A stretch of DNA of 64,000 nt from Parasponia andersonii (Eukaryota > Streptophyta > Magnoliopsida > Rosales > Cannabaceae), in contig JXTB01000006.1 in assembly GCA_002914805.1 (NCBI GenBank), forward strand, positions 1,084,322-1,148,321, given 5' to 3'. Positions 37,902-52,500 of this stretch are shown piece by piece. A program made the position numbers and the translations under genes. The notes below the pieces were generated by a model. That model saw only the letters and a list, made by a program, of their open reading frames with translations. It was not told the DNA's origin and ran no database searches. The stretch's first letter is position 1. The number at the start of each line of letters is the position of its first letter.

Positions 37902-39467
37902 TTCAGCATGAAAGTTTTGTAAGAAGATTCATGATTTTTTTTTTTTTACAAATGGCTTCATATGATGTTTATCTCAATAATGATATTGATCTTTTTTATT
38001 TATTTATTTTTTGAATTGATCGAAAAGACGAGGATCGTTCGATGAAGGGGCCACTGAGTACGACGAGATCGATAGGCCGGTGGCATATGGAAGAGTTTTG
38101 AGGACATGGGCCAATTGGGTGAACCAAAATGTAGATCCCAATCGAACCACTGTCTTCTTCGGCAGCATGTCCCCTCTTCATATTAAGTAATTCTCGTAAT
38201 CCTAAAACCCATTACACTCTTTTATCTGATTCCGCGATAAAATTTTATTATGTATGTTTTTTATAATAAAAAATAAAAAAAATAATATTAATAATACATT
38301 ATTTTTATATATCTCATTATAATTATTAGATAATAATTTATTAACTAAAAAAAATATTTAATACGTAAATAAAAAAAAATCTATTTAATTAGCAATATAT
38401 ATATATATATATATTTACTACCGGCTTGGGCGTGCCTTTTTGGCCTCACAAGTTACAACCAACGATGAAGGATACACATAATACAAAACAAAAACTTAGC
38501 ATAGTTTATTTTCTAGTAGCTTGGAATATTTTCCCATGTGATTAGTGCCATTCAAAAGTAACTGCGTATAATATTCAAGCATCCCATTCGGAATTTCAAC
38601 GAAATTATTGAAAGTCACGAAGGTTATAGCTAATTATTTTCGAACTGTGGCTCATTTTAGTTTAGTGATCTATTTGCCACCTTGGCTTGAGCATGTTCTT
38701 ATAATTGTACAACCAAAAACAAACTTGGCTGATTTTGTTTTAAAGTAACTTAGAATATTTTCCCGTGTGGAAAGTATCGTATTGTATCAATATTATCTAC
38801 ATATAATATTCAAACATATCATTCTGAATGATATAGAAATTATTTCAAGTGAAGAAGGTTATAGCTAATTATTTTTAAAAAGCACAAACCTAATACCCCT
38901 AATTAGGTGACCAAGAACCTACTGGTGGTTGTGGTGGGGCCACATGCAGTCTCTAATACAATAAGTCATCCTTGGTCATATTATATATATACATATATAT
39001 ATATATATGTATATAATAGTTGGTAAAAACAATTATTCTGTGCTTGATGTGATGTACTATTATCTTTTTTGTTCCTATATAATCAAACTGATCTATTTAC
39101 CTGCCCAAATATCAATAGGAGCTTGGACTGGAACAACCCAGATGGCATAAAATGTGCCAAAGAGACCATGCCGGTTCGGAACACGTCGACCCCACTTGAA
39201 GTGGGCACGGACCGCCGGCTCTTTGTGATAGCCAGCAACATAACCCGGTCGCTTAATTTCCCGGTTCACTTCCTCAACATAACCACTCTCTCCGAGTACC
39301 GGAAAGATGCACATACCTCGGTCCACACCATCCGCCAGGGCAAGATGTTGACCCCGGAGCAGCAGGCTGACCCTGCCACGTATGCAGATTGCATACATTG
39401 GTGCCTTCCCGGCTTGCCTGACACGTGGAACGAGTTCCTGTACACACGTATCATCTCTCATTCTTGA
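35538..39467 (+). CDS. ESK1: Xylan O-acetyltransferase, TBL29/ESKIMO1 type
   Basis: Five exons, 35538-36157, 36237-36408, 37719-37918, 38028-38186 and 39119-39467, encode 499 residues with GT-AG introns. This is a type II Golgi membrane protein: a short basic N-terminus ([10 protein letters not shown]), a membrane anchor at about 26-43, then an acidic, Glu-rich stem. The TBL domain begins at [18 protein letters not shown] (about residue 151) and is followed by the DUF231 region. The catalytic GDS is at 226-228 and the DxxH motif (DCIH) at 474-477, as needed for the Ser-His-Asp triad. TBL29/ESK1 acetylates xylosyl residues of glucuronoxylan during secondary wall formation. The sequence agrees with what I remember of Arabidopsis ESK1 almost throughout (MKVLRGSFDEG, SPLHIKSLDW), which is why I prefer it to other TBL proteins. 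An upstream in-frame extension exists, but this ATG matches the family start. Confidence 0.93.
36413..36436. repeat. (CT)n microsatellite just inside an ESK1 intron
   Basis: A CT run starts four bases after the 5' splice junction of exon 2. Confidence 0.85.
36805..37516. mobile_element. MITE-like insertion in ESK1 intron 2
   Basis: The left end contains GGCAATGTTTAGTACG and AGAATGGAAT. The right end, read on the other strand, contains GGGGTGTTTCGTTGAG and GGAATGGAAT. The interior is very AT-rich. The ends resemble Tourist (PIF/Harbinger) MITEs (GGGTGTTTGGTT), but no clean three-base target duplication is seen. It explains why this intron is about 1.3 kb long. Confidence 0.5.
38396..38412. 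repeat. (TA)n microsatellite in ESK1 intron 4
   Basis: A short TA run within an AT-rich intron. Confidence 0.7.
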
Positions 39468-40568
39468 CACAAATTGAAGGCGTCGCTACTTTTTTTTTGG
39501 TGTTCCTTTTTCGGGTTCATTTACTACCTCTCGGTTCATGTAATTTTTCCCTAAATCTCCTGTTTCTTTAGTTTCCTATAGAGTTCGAGTCACTTCGATT
39601 TTTTCGTTCTTTGTTCAGCCAATTTGACTTGGGGGTGGTGGAGCTAAGTAAGAAAGTCATATTTTGCCAAGTGGGCAAAATTTGCATAGGCCGAAAGATG
39701 GGCAATTTGATACTCTTACTTGAATTGTACTTAAAAAAAAATAATGAGTTCATCAAAATTGTACGTAAAACATAATTTTTTCCGCCAGCTTGCTCCTTAT
39801 CTCTCATCACTTTGCACTTGTTTTCAAGACTAGCTATCATCCTTCTCCGAAAACATATGAAAAACATAGCCCAGTGCCGCTTATAAGATCCAACTAATAT
39901 TTATACCAGTCAGTTTTTTTTTTTTTAAATTTTTTGAAAGGATATACCAGTCAATTTTCCTTGCACTTACTTATTCCAGTTCTTTTCAAATTGTTTATTG
40001 GTTGTTCTCATCCAAATCAATTTCAAAGAACTATTATTGACTTGGAATTATGTATCTAGGTGTTGACTTAATAATCAACCTATGAAGCAAGTAATGAAAC
40101 TATGCATGTAGCAACAGTATATATAGCATTGTCAACGGACTATACTTTATATTTCGACTTTTCTCAAAGTTTGATTCGTGCGTGGACGATCGTAAGCATG
40201 CGGTATGCCTCATGCTTACAGCCACAAACGCCTGACGCCGATAAAGATTTTCGATCACACAAGCACAACCCACCAAAATAAAAATGTTCCATAATAAGAA
40301 AAAAAAAAAATGACAGCTTTTAATCCTTTCACATTATTATACAACAGGTATTTAGCAACAGTTCCAAATTACGTAGGGCTGATATTTAAAAGATCAACCA
40401 CATGGAGATGCAAATCATTGGCCGCATTAGGATACGCTGATGACTGAGCCAGATTTCCTGCTCTTTTTGTAGCCCATTCGAAAAAATATTTAAATAATGT
40501 GGAAAATACCTTACGCTAAACAAAAAGATAGCTTGTAGTGACAATTTATCCGCGGGCCATTCAGGTTC
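39468..40568. other. Convergent intergenic region between ESK1 and APC1
   Basis: Both genes end here, so it should hold both 3' untranslated regions. No other gene was recognised. Confidence 0.5.
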
Positions 40569-43500
40569 TCAATCACTGTCGTTTGAAGACAAGAACTTGT
40601 CTATCTCACCAATAATGTTGATGTCCGTGCTTGGAAATAACAAACGCAATACCGGAACAAAAGATGACGAGGACTTGAGTCTGGGCTTGATTTTCTCCGT
40701 AGCTATCTTAATTACAGATGGAGCTGGTACACCAAACCACTGAAGGTACCAAGAAAGGAGAACTGGACCTTTCTCTCCAGATAACTCTTTGTTCGGCCAT
40801 GTCCCGGATCTCAAATAGTTGTGAAAATCATCATTTAATCCCTCAAAACTGTTTAGGAGATCTTCGACTCGTTTTCTTAAAGACCCTAGAAAATTTGATT
40901 GAACAATGCCACCTCTTGAAGTGGTCAATCTTCCGCTCAATAAAGCTTCGTTGTACGCTACTGCAAGCTGCAATCAGAAAATGGGTTGGGGGAAAATATT
41001 CTCTCTTGAATTACATCACTTGATAATTCAGAACTCAATCGAAAACTGAGCAGACAAATGAACTTTAATCGATGCTATAAAACTTTAAACCATTCAATAA
41101 GACCCTACGAAGATCATAAAACAGTGGCTCATAAATTGGCCAAACCTTCCGCCCCTGCTAGAGAGCTGTCTGCAGAATAACACTAATATGAGGCATAATT
41201 TTGGACAACTATTTAACTCAAGTCAACAATCTATCATCCGGTAAATCTATTTAACTCAAGTCAACAATTTATCATCCGGTAAATCGATCTAGAAAACTGC
41301 AATTTGAAACTCCTTTTGGTTTTCTTTCCTTGAAAGTAATAAACAGCATCTAGCCCCCCAAACTAGTAAGTTCTTAAACTTGCATCCATTCTAACACAGA
41401 GATAGTGTCAATAATATCAAACTTAGCAGTTCAGCTAAAAGAACAGTGTTATCATTACGGAAAATTACCTTTAAGTTAGAGATAAAAAGTGAGTCGCACA
41501 AGACAATTGTACCACCACCGGTAAACTGAGCTACCATTGACCCAATTGTTGTGTACAATGACAAATATACCTGCAGGGGATTCAGAAAAGGATATTGACT
41601 TGATCTTGAGTAAAGTAAACAAAAGCAAAATCCAATAGAATTTATTTATTTTTTATTATTAAAAGCATAATAAATTGGAGACTTTTCGAAGATAAATGCT
41701 CCATCAGAAGTTCAGAACAAATATGGGCACCATTTATTCTCAAACGTTTAACGAAAACAAAGCACCATTTACGTTGTGTGCAATTATTATCAGGAAAAAT
41801 TTGATGCATTAATGTAATGTCAAAATTGAAACCAAGGAAAAATTAGCTCATCATTGAAATACTATACATTACCTGTAAGAGAGCAGGCCTGTCCTTGCTT
41901 ACACATTCAAATAACACTTGCAAGCAAAACTCCTGGAACTCAACATCAGTTCTGCGAATTTGTTTTGTCATTTTCTTGTTATTAAAGAAACATCAAATTG
42001 TCAAAGAAGAAACGAAAGTACGAAGTAGCAGTAATGTAGTAGCCTTCCTTCAGCCTTTATTCATGGAAAAGTATTAAACCCTCCATAAATGCCATTTTAA
42101 CAACAGAGCAATAAACACTGTAATTTCTTAAAGCATATACCTAAATCCAGATGCTATAATCGTTCTCAACTTGCTCTTTCTTTTCTTAAGCACCACTTGT
42201 TTGATTTATATTTGAGTTATACATTTCCAAGGAATTAATCATTGATTGTTAATAATTTAAGGTCAGGTTTCAAATATATTTATCGTTTGATGCCATACTA
42301 AAAATATAAACGGGCTGCTATTTGATTTCATCTTCCACACTAATTTTATCATTAAATTTAAATCCCTCTAGACAAAAAATATATTAATAAAGAATATCTA
42401 ATTTAAAACATAATAGGAAGATACTTCATGGTTCACAATTCGAGTTTACCTCAAAATTCCATAACATAAAGCTAAACAATTCTTTACAAAACAAATGCCA
42501 TTCAGTGATCTAATTTAAAACGTAATAGGAAGATACTTCATGGTTCACAATTCGAGTTTACCTCAAAATTCCATATCCATAAAGCTAAACAATTCTTTAC
42601 AAAACAAATGCCATTCAGTGAGTGCCTCGCCTTTATCAGTGATTACTTGGGAGTTGGGACACCATAGCTATACTTGCAATGGTAAATTCAAAGAAATTTA
42701 TTGCATAGTTATTTTTAACATGCTGGTTGCCAGCTTCTGAAATATCACACCAGTCACATTGCTCCAGAAATGCCAAAAGAAGCAGGACACAGAAAGTTGA
42801 GAAAATACAAGTGACTTAAACTAAAAGGCTGACTTATCCGAATTTGAATTAAAGAAAATATGAGAAGTTGAGAGCAAAATGCACATGTTCAGAAAAAAGA
42901 AAAATAACTTCAGCCAAAAAAAGAAGAGAACAGAGAGAGAAGAAATATAAAGTTTCTCCTAGTTTGTTCCTCTGATTTTTAATTTCTGTTTGGTTTGGTC
43001 TGAACTAGGACGCCCCAAGTACACACCACATGATATTTTTTTTTTTTCCACACCAGACACACCAGGATCTAAATTTGAGAGTTGAAGGTAGAAAAGTTAA
43101 TCGCATACTTGCCTGCTATTCCAAGAAGGATCACGGCAGAGTTGTGCAAAAGCAATCAAGCTAGGATCAGATGAGAAGGTACTGACCACCTGATCAACTG
43201 TAACAGAACCAGGTCCACTGCAGCCATCTGAGCAAGGATCACGAGCTTTCAAACTAGTCAAACCAAAGACCTGGAACGAAAAGAACATTTTGACATGTAT
43301 TATATATTGTGAGAGATAAAGGAAGCCGTCAGGTGATAAAGTAATTTAACCTTGTGCATTGCACGTGACAGCAGCGACTGGCATCCTATGGGATCATCAA
43401 CATATGAACAAGCTCCAACTTTTCTCTTGATATACAATACACCAGAACTGAATGGGTTACTCTTGTCCCCAAAATTCCACCAAGCTTTATCTGTTTAATA

Positions 43501-46500
43501 AAACAAAGAAAAAAAATTGTCAAACAATGAAACTTCAAGGGATCTAAAACACCACAAATTATACAAGGTATTAGACAAGAGCAGCTGGCATCATGATCTA
43601 CCTTCAGGAACCAACTCTATTACTTGAGGCCAGTACCGAGGGCCGCAAACGCGTATTGTCTTCAACTGCAAGCAGCAAATTATGAAGTAATTGGTGAATC
43701 AAAAAACTGAATTTTACTAATTTAACCAAAAATAGGAGAGCAGGCAGACTCAAAGGGTGAGCTAATAATCAGAATTTCAAGTAACTAACAAAGTTCAGTG
43801 AAAATTTTAATCAGAGAAAATGCTATTTTTGGACAACTATCATAATATATCCATTAAATGACTGGCTTTTGTTAAAACTATCCTAAATTCAGTAAAAATT
43901 TACTAGCAATAAAATTTCTGTCAAGAGATCATCTGATGCAGAGACAGCCACAGATTTTTCCAGGGAACTTCCCTTGATCATTCAAGGGAGAGAGAGGAAA
44001 AAATGATAAGATGAGGACTGAGAGTTATACGGTATTTTATTCAGGAGACTTGATAACTTACCACAGCTCGTTCTGGCAGAAGACAGGGTGTAACTTCACA
44101 AAAGCTTGTTTCTGCATAATGGTCAGTTTCCCTAATAGTAACTTCAAGAGGGGCATATACAGGTAGACCAGTATCAACATCAACAGTCTGAATCCAGCGA
44201 GCCTCTGTTGCAAGTACATATAAATGCCGAAATGCCTGTAAAGAACACTTACTTTAGGAACATAAAGCTCTAAATGAAAATTGAACAATCAGACTAGTGA
44301 GAGTATGAAGTGTGCTTCAGCCTTGAAATTTATAGGACACTTTAATAATCGATTAGCATATGCTTCATATTAAATCTCAGAGAAATCCTTTATTTTATTA
44401 CAAAGAACATAGTTCAACTATTTACATACAAAGTCCTAATGACAATGACTGGCATTTCTGGAATATTTCAAAATCCACGGTGTAATCAATATTCTAATTG
44501 TCGAGAGAAGTGTATTGGTAGCTCACATGGTGTGAGCTCAGCATGTGTATACATGTGCACTTAGAATGGGCAGCAGAATTATATTTATTCCATGTGCACT
44601 AAGCATGGACAAAGGTATATTGACAGTCACATATGTGATCTGATTGTATACTTAGCTAATTAAATATTTTTGTATAAAATAACCTAGAGAGTTATTTATA
44701 TATACGTATAGTGTTGTACCTAATAATAATTGAGAGGAATTGTATTCTTGTATTATGGCATGGTATCATAGACGAATTAAAGGCTCTTACGAACCAGTCT
44801 TTTTAGTTTTTATTGCTGAACATAGCACTCTGTTTTTCCCTGTTTTCGGGAATCAAAACAGCGCATCTTTTCAGCTTCGTTTCTGCTAATCTCTTCTATC
44901 TCAGCCTTCCTTGCTGATTGTATAACACCTCTTTTGTCTAAATACATCACCAAAAATTATTAACCTGATCATAAAAAAGGTTTCACAGTTTATTTTCTGT
45001 CAAATCCTTGTCACCTTAAAAAAATATCTTGCCGGTATTTAGCCTGATTTATCACATTTGAATCACTCTATCTCACAAATTAGCTTTATTCCCTTCTAAA
45101 CCTTCAGTTCTATCATGTCTGAAACCTCATAAACCACACAACCCATAACACCCCAACCACCGAAAACCATAACACTTTCACTAGAGAATTACAGATTGTT
45201 CAGCCCGGTCTACGACTCAATGGAAAAAACTATTTGAACTGGTCTCAATTTATTCAGACCTTCTTGAAGGGGAAAGGAAAATTGAGCTATCTTCTTGAGG
45301 CAAGTCTGAAGCCAATAGATCCGAAGTTTGCTGCATGGGATGAAGAAGATTCAATTGTAATGTATTGGTTATGAAATTCCATGACACTTGAGGTGAGTGA
45401 TACTTATATGTTTTTGAAAACAACACACGAGATATGGGAAAACTGCAAACAGAACTATTCAAGAGTCCGTGACGCGGCTCAAATTTATGAGATCAAGATG
45501 AAAATCTCTACTATAAAACAAGGTAACAATTCAGTTGCTGAATATGCTCAGACTTTGCAAAGTCTGTAGTAGCATTTAGATCATTATGAGTGCATTGAAA
45601 TGAAATGCAGCGAAGATGCAACTCTCCACAAACGTTACATAGAAAAGGAGAGAATTTACAAGTCTCTTGCTGGTTTGAATGCTGAATTCGATCTTGTTCA
45701 TGTCTAAGTTTTGGCTAAAGAACTCCCCTCACTAAATAAGACAATGGCCATATTCTGAGGGGAAGAAGGCCATAGAGCAGTGATGATGAAGCCTCAACTA
45801 ATGGAAGGATCAACCTTGAATGTCAAAGGTGCAAATCCTCAAAGCATGAAACAAGACCAACAACAAAACAATTATTCTGGCTGAACAGGAGATATCAGAT
45901 TGTTGGAGAACTCAAAGGTTGGAAATAAGGATTCCACATGGTGTACTTACTGCAAAAAACCCCGACACACAAAGGATATGATGTACTTACTGCAAAAAAA
46001 CCCCGACACACAAAGGATAGATGCTAGAAACTTCATGGTAAGCCATCACATACTCAAAATAACTCCTATCCTATCAACCGTAACTGGATAGCTAAGGGAA
46101 ATCAAGGAGGATGGCAAGGACAGGTGCATATGACCTCAGCACATCCAAGAGGAGATGGTGATTTGCTCAAGGAGATTGAAAGTCCGAGGTATTTCTTGAG
46201 CACATTAGAGAAACCCACAGGTGTGAATGGTTGCTCTTTGGCTCTCTCAGGTAATTATTCTCACCCCCTTGCACTGAGTATTTTAGATTTCTCTTCAAAA
46301 GAATCATGGGTGATTGATTCAGGGGCTACTGATCATATGACCCAATCATCTCATGGGTTTGTCTCGTATAGTCCTTGTCCCAATAATAAAAAAGTTTCTA
46401 CTGCTAATGGTACACTTATTACTGCTGTTGGTCAAGGGGATGTTACTATAAATTCAAATCTGGTTTTAAAACATGTTCTCCATGTCCCTAAGCTATCAAC

Positions 46501-49500
46501 TAATCTTGTTTCAGTTCACAAACTTACAAAAGATTTGGATTGTGTGGTAACCTTTTCTTCTACAGTTTGTCAAATTCAGGACCAGGGCATGGAGAGGATG
46601 ATTAGACTTGTTAAGGCAAAGAATGGGCTCTATGTCCTTCAGGAACCTAGTGGATAAAATAGCACTAAGAATCAGAATCTGTTGTCTCTGAATTGTCTTT
46701 TTCAAATAAAAATCAGATTTGGTTACATCATTGTCGTCTTGGTCATCCTTCCTTCAGTACTCTGAAGCTTATGTTTCTCGTTTATTTAAAGGATTGGAGT
46801 CAAGTATGCTTCATTGTGAGGTTTGTGAACTGGCTAAACATAAACAAACTTCTTTTCCAATCAGTATTACAAGAATGACATTCCTTTTTGTTCTTATCCA
46901 TAGTGATATCTGGGAACCTTCTTTAGTCCAAAATATTTCCGGGACTCGTCGGTTTGTTTCTTTTATTGACGATTGCACTCGAGTAACATAGATTTATCTC
47001 CTAAAATAAAAATCAAATGTGAGCTCTACATTTCAGAATTTTTTTCAAATGGTTAAAAACCAATTTGATCTGATAATGCTCGAGATTATTTTAATCAAAT
47101 ATTGTCACCATTTTTTTTTAGCCAAAGGAGTAATTCATGAGGCTTCTTATGTCAACACACCACAACAAAATAGGATAGCTAAACGAAAAAATGGTCACCT
47201 TCTAGATGTAACCCGAGCCCTTCTTTTCCAAAAAAAATATTCCAAAAAATTATCAGGGAGAAGTTGTCTTGACTGCTACACATTTGATTAATAGGCTACC
47301 CTCTCGAGTCCTTGATTACAATAGTCCGATGCAACTATTTTCAAAATTCTTTCCTAACTTCAAAACAACAAATCATTTGACTCCTAAAATTTTTGGACGT
47401 GTGTCGTTTGTCCATATTCATTCCAATAACCGGAGGAAACTTTTGATACTAGGGCTCTTAAATGTGTTTTTGTTGGATATTCATCTACACAGAAAGAGTA
47501 TAAATGCTACCATCCAACAACGAAACATTTTTTGTCTCTACTGATGTCACATTTGTTGAAAATGAAAACTATTTTCCTAATCCTTATCTTCAGGAGGAAC
47601 CATCATTCGTGGAAGATAAGGATTCAGATTGGTCTTTACTTGATCCTTCACCTCTCCCATCCTTGCACCCACCAATAAATGAGTCATCCTCTTCTATTGA
47701 GTCATCCACTCCTAATCCAATAGAGACGAATAAACAAATTCAGAGTGTTATTCGCCCATTGCAGGTATACTCAAGGAAGAGAAATCATATTACTCAACCA
47801 ATGCAAGTGTTTGATCTAGAACCCAACCCTAATACTGATAATGATAAGGTAATTCCTAATCCTTAAACTAAATTGAGTGATGTACCAGTTGTTAATGATG
47901 ATGATCTTCCTATTGCTATCAGGAAAGGAATTAGAAAATGTACTAAACAATCAAAGTATCCATTGTTCCACTTTGTATCCTATAAGAAATTATCGAACAG
48001 TCATAAGAGCTTTCTTACCCATTTAAATACTATTATTGTCCCAAAAACTATCTTTGAAGCATTGGAGAGTAAAGAACAGAAAAATGCTATGAAGGATGAA
48101 TTGGGTGCGCTTGAAAAAAATAAGACATGGGACTTAGTGGAACTTGCTAGAGGAAAGAAGCTTGTAGGATGCAAGTGGGTGTTTAATGCGAAAGACAAGG
48201 CAAATGGATCTCTTGAAAGGTACAAAATAAGGTTAGTAGCTAAAGGCTGCATCCAAATTATCTCGAAACTTTTGCTCCGATTGCTAAGATGAATGCCATG
48301 AGAATATTATTATCTTTGGCAGCCAATCAGAGATGGAATATACAATAATTTGATATCAAGAATGCCTTCTTACATGGAGACCTTACTAAAGAAATCTATA
48401 TGGAGGTTTCACCGGGATTCGAGTCAGAAAAGAATAAGATGTGCAAACTGAAAAAAGCTTTGAACGGCTTGAAACAATCTCCTAAGGCTTGGTTTGGCAG
48501 GTTTGCTCAAGTTATGAAAGATATCGGCTACAAGCAAAGTCAAGGTGACCATATATTATTTGTTAAACATTCAGCATCAGAGGGAGTCACTGCTCTGCTA
48601 GTCTATATGGATGATATTGTGATAATAGAAGATGACCTTGAAGGTATGGAAAGTCTGAGAAAATGACTATTGCAGAAGTTTGAGATTAAGGAACTTAGAA
48701 GGTTGAAGTACTTTCTCGGCATTGAAGTAGCTCACTCTCAACATGAGATTTTTATCTCAACAAAAAAATGTGTTAGATTTGTTAGCTAAAGCTGGGAAAT
48801 TGGGGTGTAACCCAGTAGAGATTCCTATTGAACAGAACCACAAGCTCAGTAAAGCACCTGAAGATGCAACAATAGATAAGTAGTCTTATCAAAGGTTAGT
48901 TAGCAAACTAATCTAATTGTCTCATACTAGACTAGATATAGCCTATGTTGTGGGAGTGGTGAGTCAGTACATGCATAATCCAAAAGAAGTTCACTTTCAA
49001 GTTGCTCATCGAATCTTACAATAATTGAAAAGTACTCCAGGAAAAGGAGTGTTGTTCAGAAGAGATGAGAAGTTAACTTTGGAGGCTTACATTGATGCAA
49101 ACTATGTTGGATCAGTAGATGACAGAAGATCAACCTCAGGCTATTGTACTTTCCTTGGAGGCAATCTTGTGACTTGGAGGAGCAAGAAACAAAATGTAGT
49201 TGCAAGATCAAGTGCAAAAACTGAGTTCAAAGCAATGGCATTAGGAATGTGTGAACTTTTGTGGATAAAGATAATCTTGAAAGATTCGAAGATAACTTGG
49301 GAAGAATCGATGAAACCATACTGTGATAACAAGTCAGCAATAAATATTACACACAATCCTGTGCAACATGATCGTACCAAGCATGTAGAGGTAGATAGAC
49401 ATCTCATAAAAGAGTTAGAAAGTGGATTAGTCTGTACACCATTTGTATCTACTGAGAGGCAACTTGCAGATGTGTTAACTAAAGGCTTGAGTAGGTCTAC

Positions 49501-52500
49501 ATTTCAGTCTATTATTACCAAGCTGGGAATGGACAATATCCACTCACCAGCTTGAGGAGGAGTGTCAAGAGAAGTGTATTGGCAGCTCATATGGTGTGAG
49601 CTCAGCATGTGTATGCATGTGCATTTAGCATGGGCAGAAGCGCAGAAGAATTATATTTATTCCATGTGCACTAAGTATGGGCAAAAGTATATTGACAGTC
49701 ACGTGTATAAACTGATTGTATACTTAGTTAATTAAATATTCTTGTGTAAAATAACCTAGAGAGTTATTTATATATATGTATAGTGTTGTACCTGATGATA
49801 ATTGAGAATGATAATTGAGAGGAATTGTACTCTGGCACTAAGTATACTATTTACATACAAAGTCCTAATGACAATAATTGGCATTTCCGGAATATTTCAA
49901 TATCCACAGTATAAATCAAAATTCTAATTAGTCGCAAACATACGAAATAAAAATGTTCAAAATAAGAAAAATATAGCATTCAATGTTGAATGTTCATCCT
50001 GTAGAAGCATCAAGATTTGTATTATATATAAGTGACATGTAATCAATTCTGCTTGCCAGAAATACCTGGAGGTGGCATCGGTTATCATTTGGACCTGTAG
50101 GCAAGCGTGGGTAAAGCGTAATTAGCAATGCAGCAATGGAACCATTGCTTGTTGAAAATGTCCGCATTCCTCCTCCAAGAAACAAGAAACCAATGGCTAA
50201 GCTTACCTAAAACCACCATGTTTGTAATGTAAGAAATGACTAAAATTTCAAAGAGAGAGAGAATGAAAAATAGACGATTACCAGAGCCCACTGTCAACTT
50301 CCAAACAAAATACAAGCAATTACAATACAATAGAGTTTGTCAGAATAATTTAAAAAAATTAACCTTTATAAATCTTTATGTTATTTATAATGCATGCCTT
50401 TGTCCCCAGTCAAAGCATTTATGACTAGCGATTTTACTAGGCTCTTTAAACCACCATAGAGTACCCTTATAACCATTTATATGAAGCAGAAATTTACTTG
50501 AAAACCTCAATGACACTCAATTAGCGTGTAGCCACTTGGATGGCCGAGCAAGCATGGCAGATATCAGAAGGCAAACCTTAATAATTAACAGAGCTGGTTT
50601 GTGCCTAAGATTGACAACCTCAATACGTTTCATATTAGTTTGTACCATTTTTACATTCAGTACTTCTTCACAGTAACATCTTAAAAACTTAAGTTACCAT
50701 GGTTCGGGAACTTCTTTCATGTGAAAGGCAAACCAATGAGCAAGCACATTAATGGCTCCGGCACAATAGAATGTGACAACATAATATTGAGAATTCACAC
50801 AGAACTAAAGAAAAACTTACTGCCATCTGAACACCATAATTAGCATGCCCATCTGCAGAGTTTCTGCTTCGGAGAAATCTCAATAGCCTAAAGGTTTGTA
50901 AATGACCAGAACCAGCCATAACCTGTTCGTATGGATGATGATAATCAGATGGTTAGCCTCATTTATGAATAGTAGAAATGAGAAAAATACAAGAACCTAA
51001 TTGTCCATGTACCACAGAAAGGGAAAGAACGATGAGATGAAGGCATATCTCCAATGTGCCCCGATCCACATAGTGGGACAATCCCCTCGGGAACGTTCCA
51101 CTTATAGAAGAAACTGATTTGATCTGTAAAGTACAAACCAAACATTTATATTTATATATGATCCATGTGTCAATACAAGTTAAGAAAAACAATCCGGAAT
51201 GCCAAACCTCATTCAGAAAACAGAGAGCATTGTTATACAATAACTCCTGTGCATTCCCGTCCTTTGTACCTGCGAATCTCAATCCTGCCATGAGAAAAAA
51301 CGAGGTTGGAGAAGGCATTGAACTCCAAGAGTTTGCATATTGGACATCTTAACATAAGGAAACTCTAAAAATCAAAAATCGAGGAACCAGGGGCGGAAGC
51401 ACATTACAGCAAGGGTGGGCAAGTCCCCCCTCAAATTTTGTTTTTTTCGTGATTTTTTAATTAGTTTTTTGTAAATTTATAGATAGGCCCCCCTGCACTT
51501 CAAGTTTGCACTTATTTAGTTATAGTTTGGGTAATTGGCAGCAAAGTCCTCAATCTTTAGTGCCTTATAGCATTTGGGTCCCAATCCTTTATTTTTTGGC
51601 ATTTAAATCCCCAACCTCCCATTTGACTTGTATTTTTTGGGTTTTAATTTTGTACAAAACTTTTATGTTATGCCCCCTGAATAACTATCGTGGGTCCGCC
51701 ACTGCGAGGAACCATGGAAATTCAATAAAATTCTATTAATTGTTAATATTAGAAAGCATATAGTAATTAGTAACAACATTTCCAATAAGAATTTTTTGCA
51801 GTTTAAGGTTTCTTGAGTTAATCTAAGTCCATTTAGCACAAAAACAGTTTGTGATTAAGTTCGCTTGTCTATTTTGATTTTATATACAAAGCACCAAGCA
51901 ACTCCAGACAAACCATCATACATGATGATCAAAATTCATCTGAGATACTGCTAATCAAAACAACCTTTATGTACCAAGTTAATATACAAATGATAGTCCT
52001 CCCACAAAGTAATTGAAACTGCAACCTACCAAGAGAAATACAAGCTCCAGCAACAATATTGACATACGCCTGCACAAATACTTCAGCGTCCATTTCATCA
52101 ATATCACTAGTATCATCCCCAAGCCGTTCAACACCATTTTTGACAATATCAGGAATTTGCGATTGAATCCAATCTTGGGAGGGATGAACCCTGCAGCAGA
52201 ACAACTTAGCAACTTTAGATAGATTAAAATAGCTTTATAAGTGTAGTTCAACAGTTGGGCCAGCTGAAAGAACGAGCAGTACCTGCTCCACATTATCAGA
52301 TTCCGAGCAATAACACGAAGCATGATGAAGTCAGGCCTCACATATTTCAAGTCAAAACGGGTTTCAGGAATAGAGAGTTTAGAAACAATTGTTTCTGATT
52401 CAGTCTGTTATAAATATGGAGCAAAGTGAGAAACTCATGAAAGACTATATCTTGATGTATTTTTTCCTTATGACTAGAGATAGACGCACATGGTGCAGAT

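Larger units (their letters stand above)
44499..49837 (+). mobile_element. Ty1/copia LTR retrotransposon fossil in an APC1 intron
   Basis: LTRs lie at 44499-44760 and 49563-49837, both TG...CA. Directly inside the left LTR is TGGTATCATAG, matching an initiator-Met tRNA primer site, and a purine tract precedes the right LTR. Internal parts occur in copia order: gag-like (about 45380-45900), protease (DSGATDHM, near 46320), integrase (46700-47300), reverse transcriptase (47900-48670, YMDDI) and RNase H (49025-49555, [14 protein letters not shown]). It is oriented opposite to APC1. The coding region is clearly broken in many places. LTR divergence of roughly 8% by eye makes it the older of the two LTR elements. 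Confidence 0.96.
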
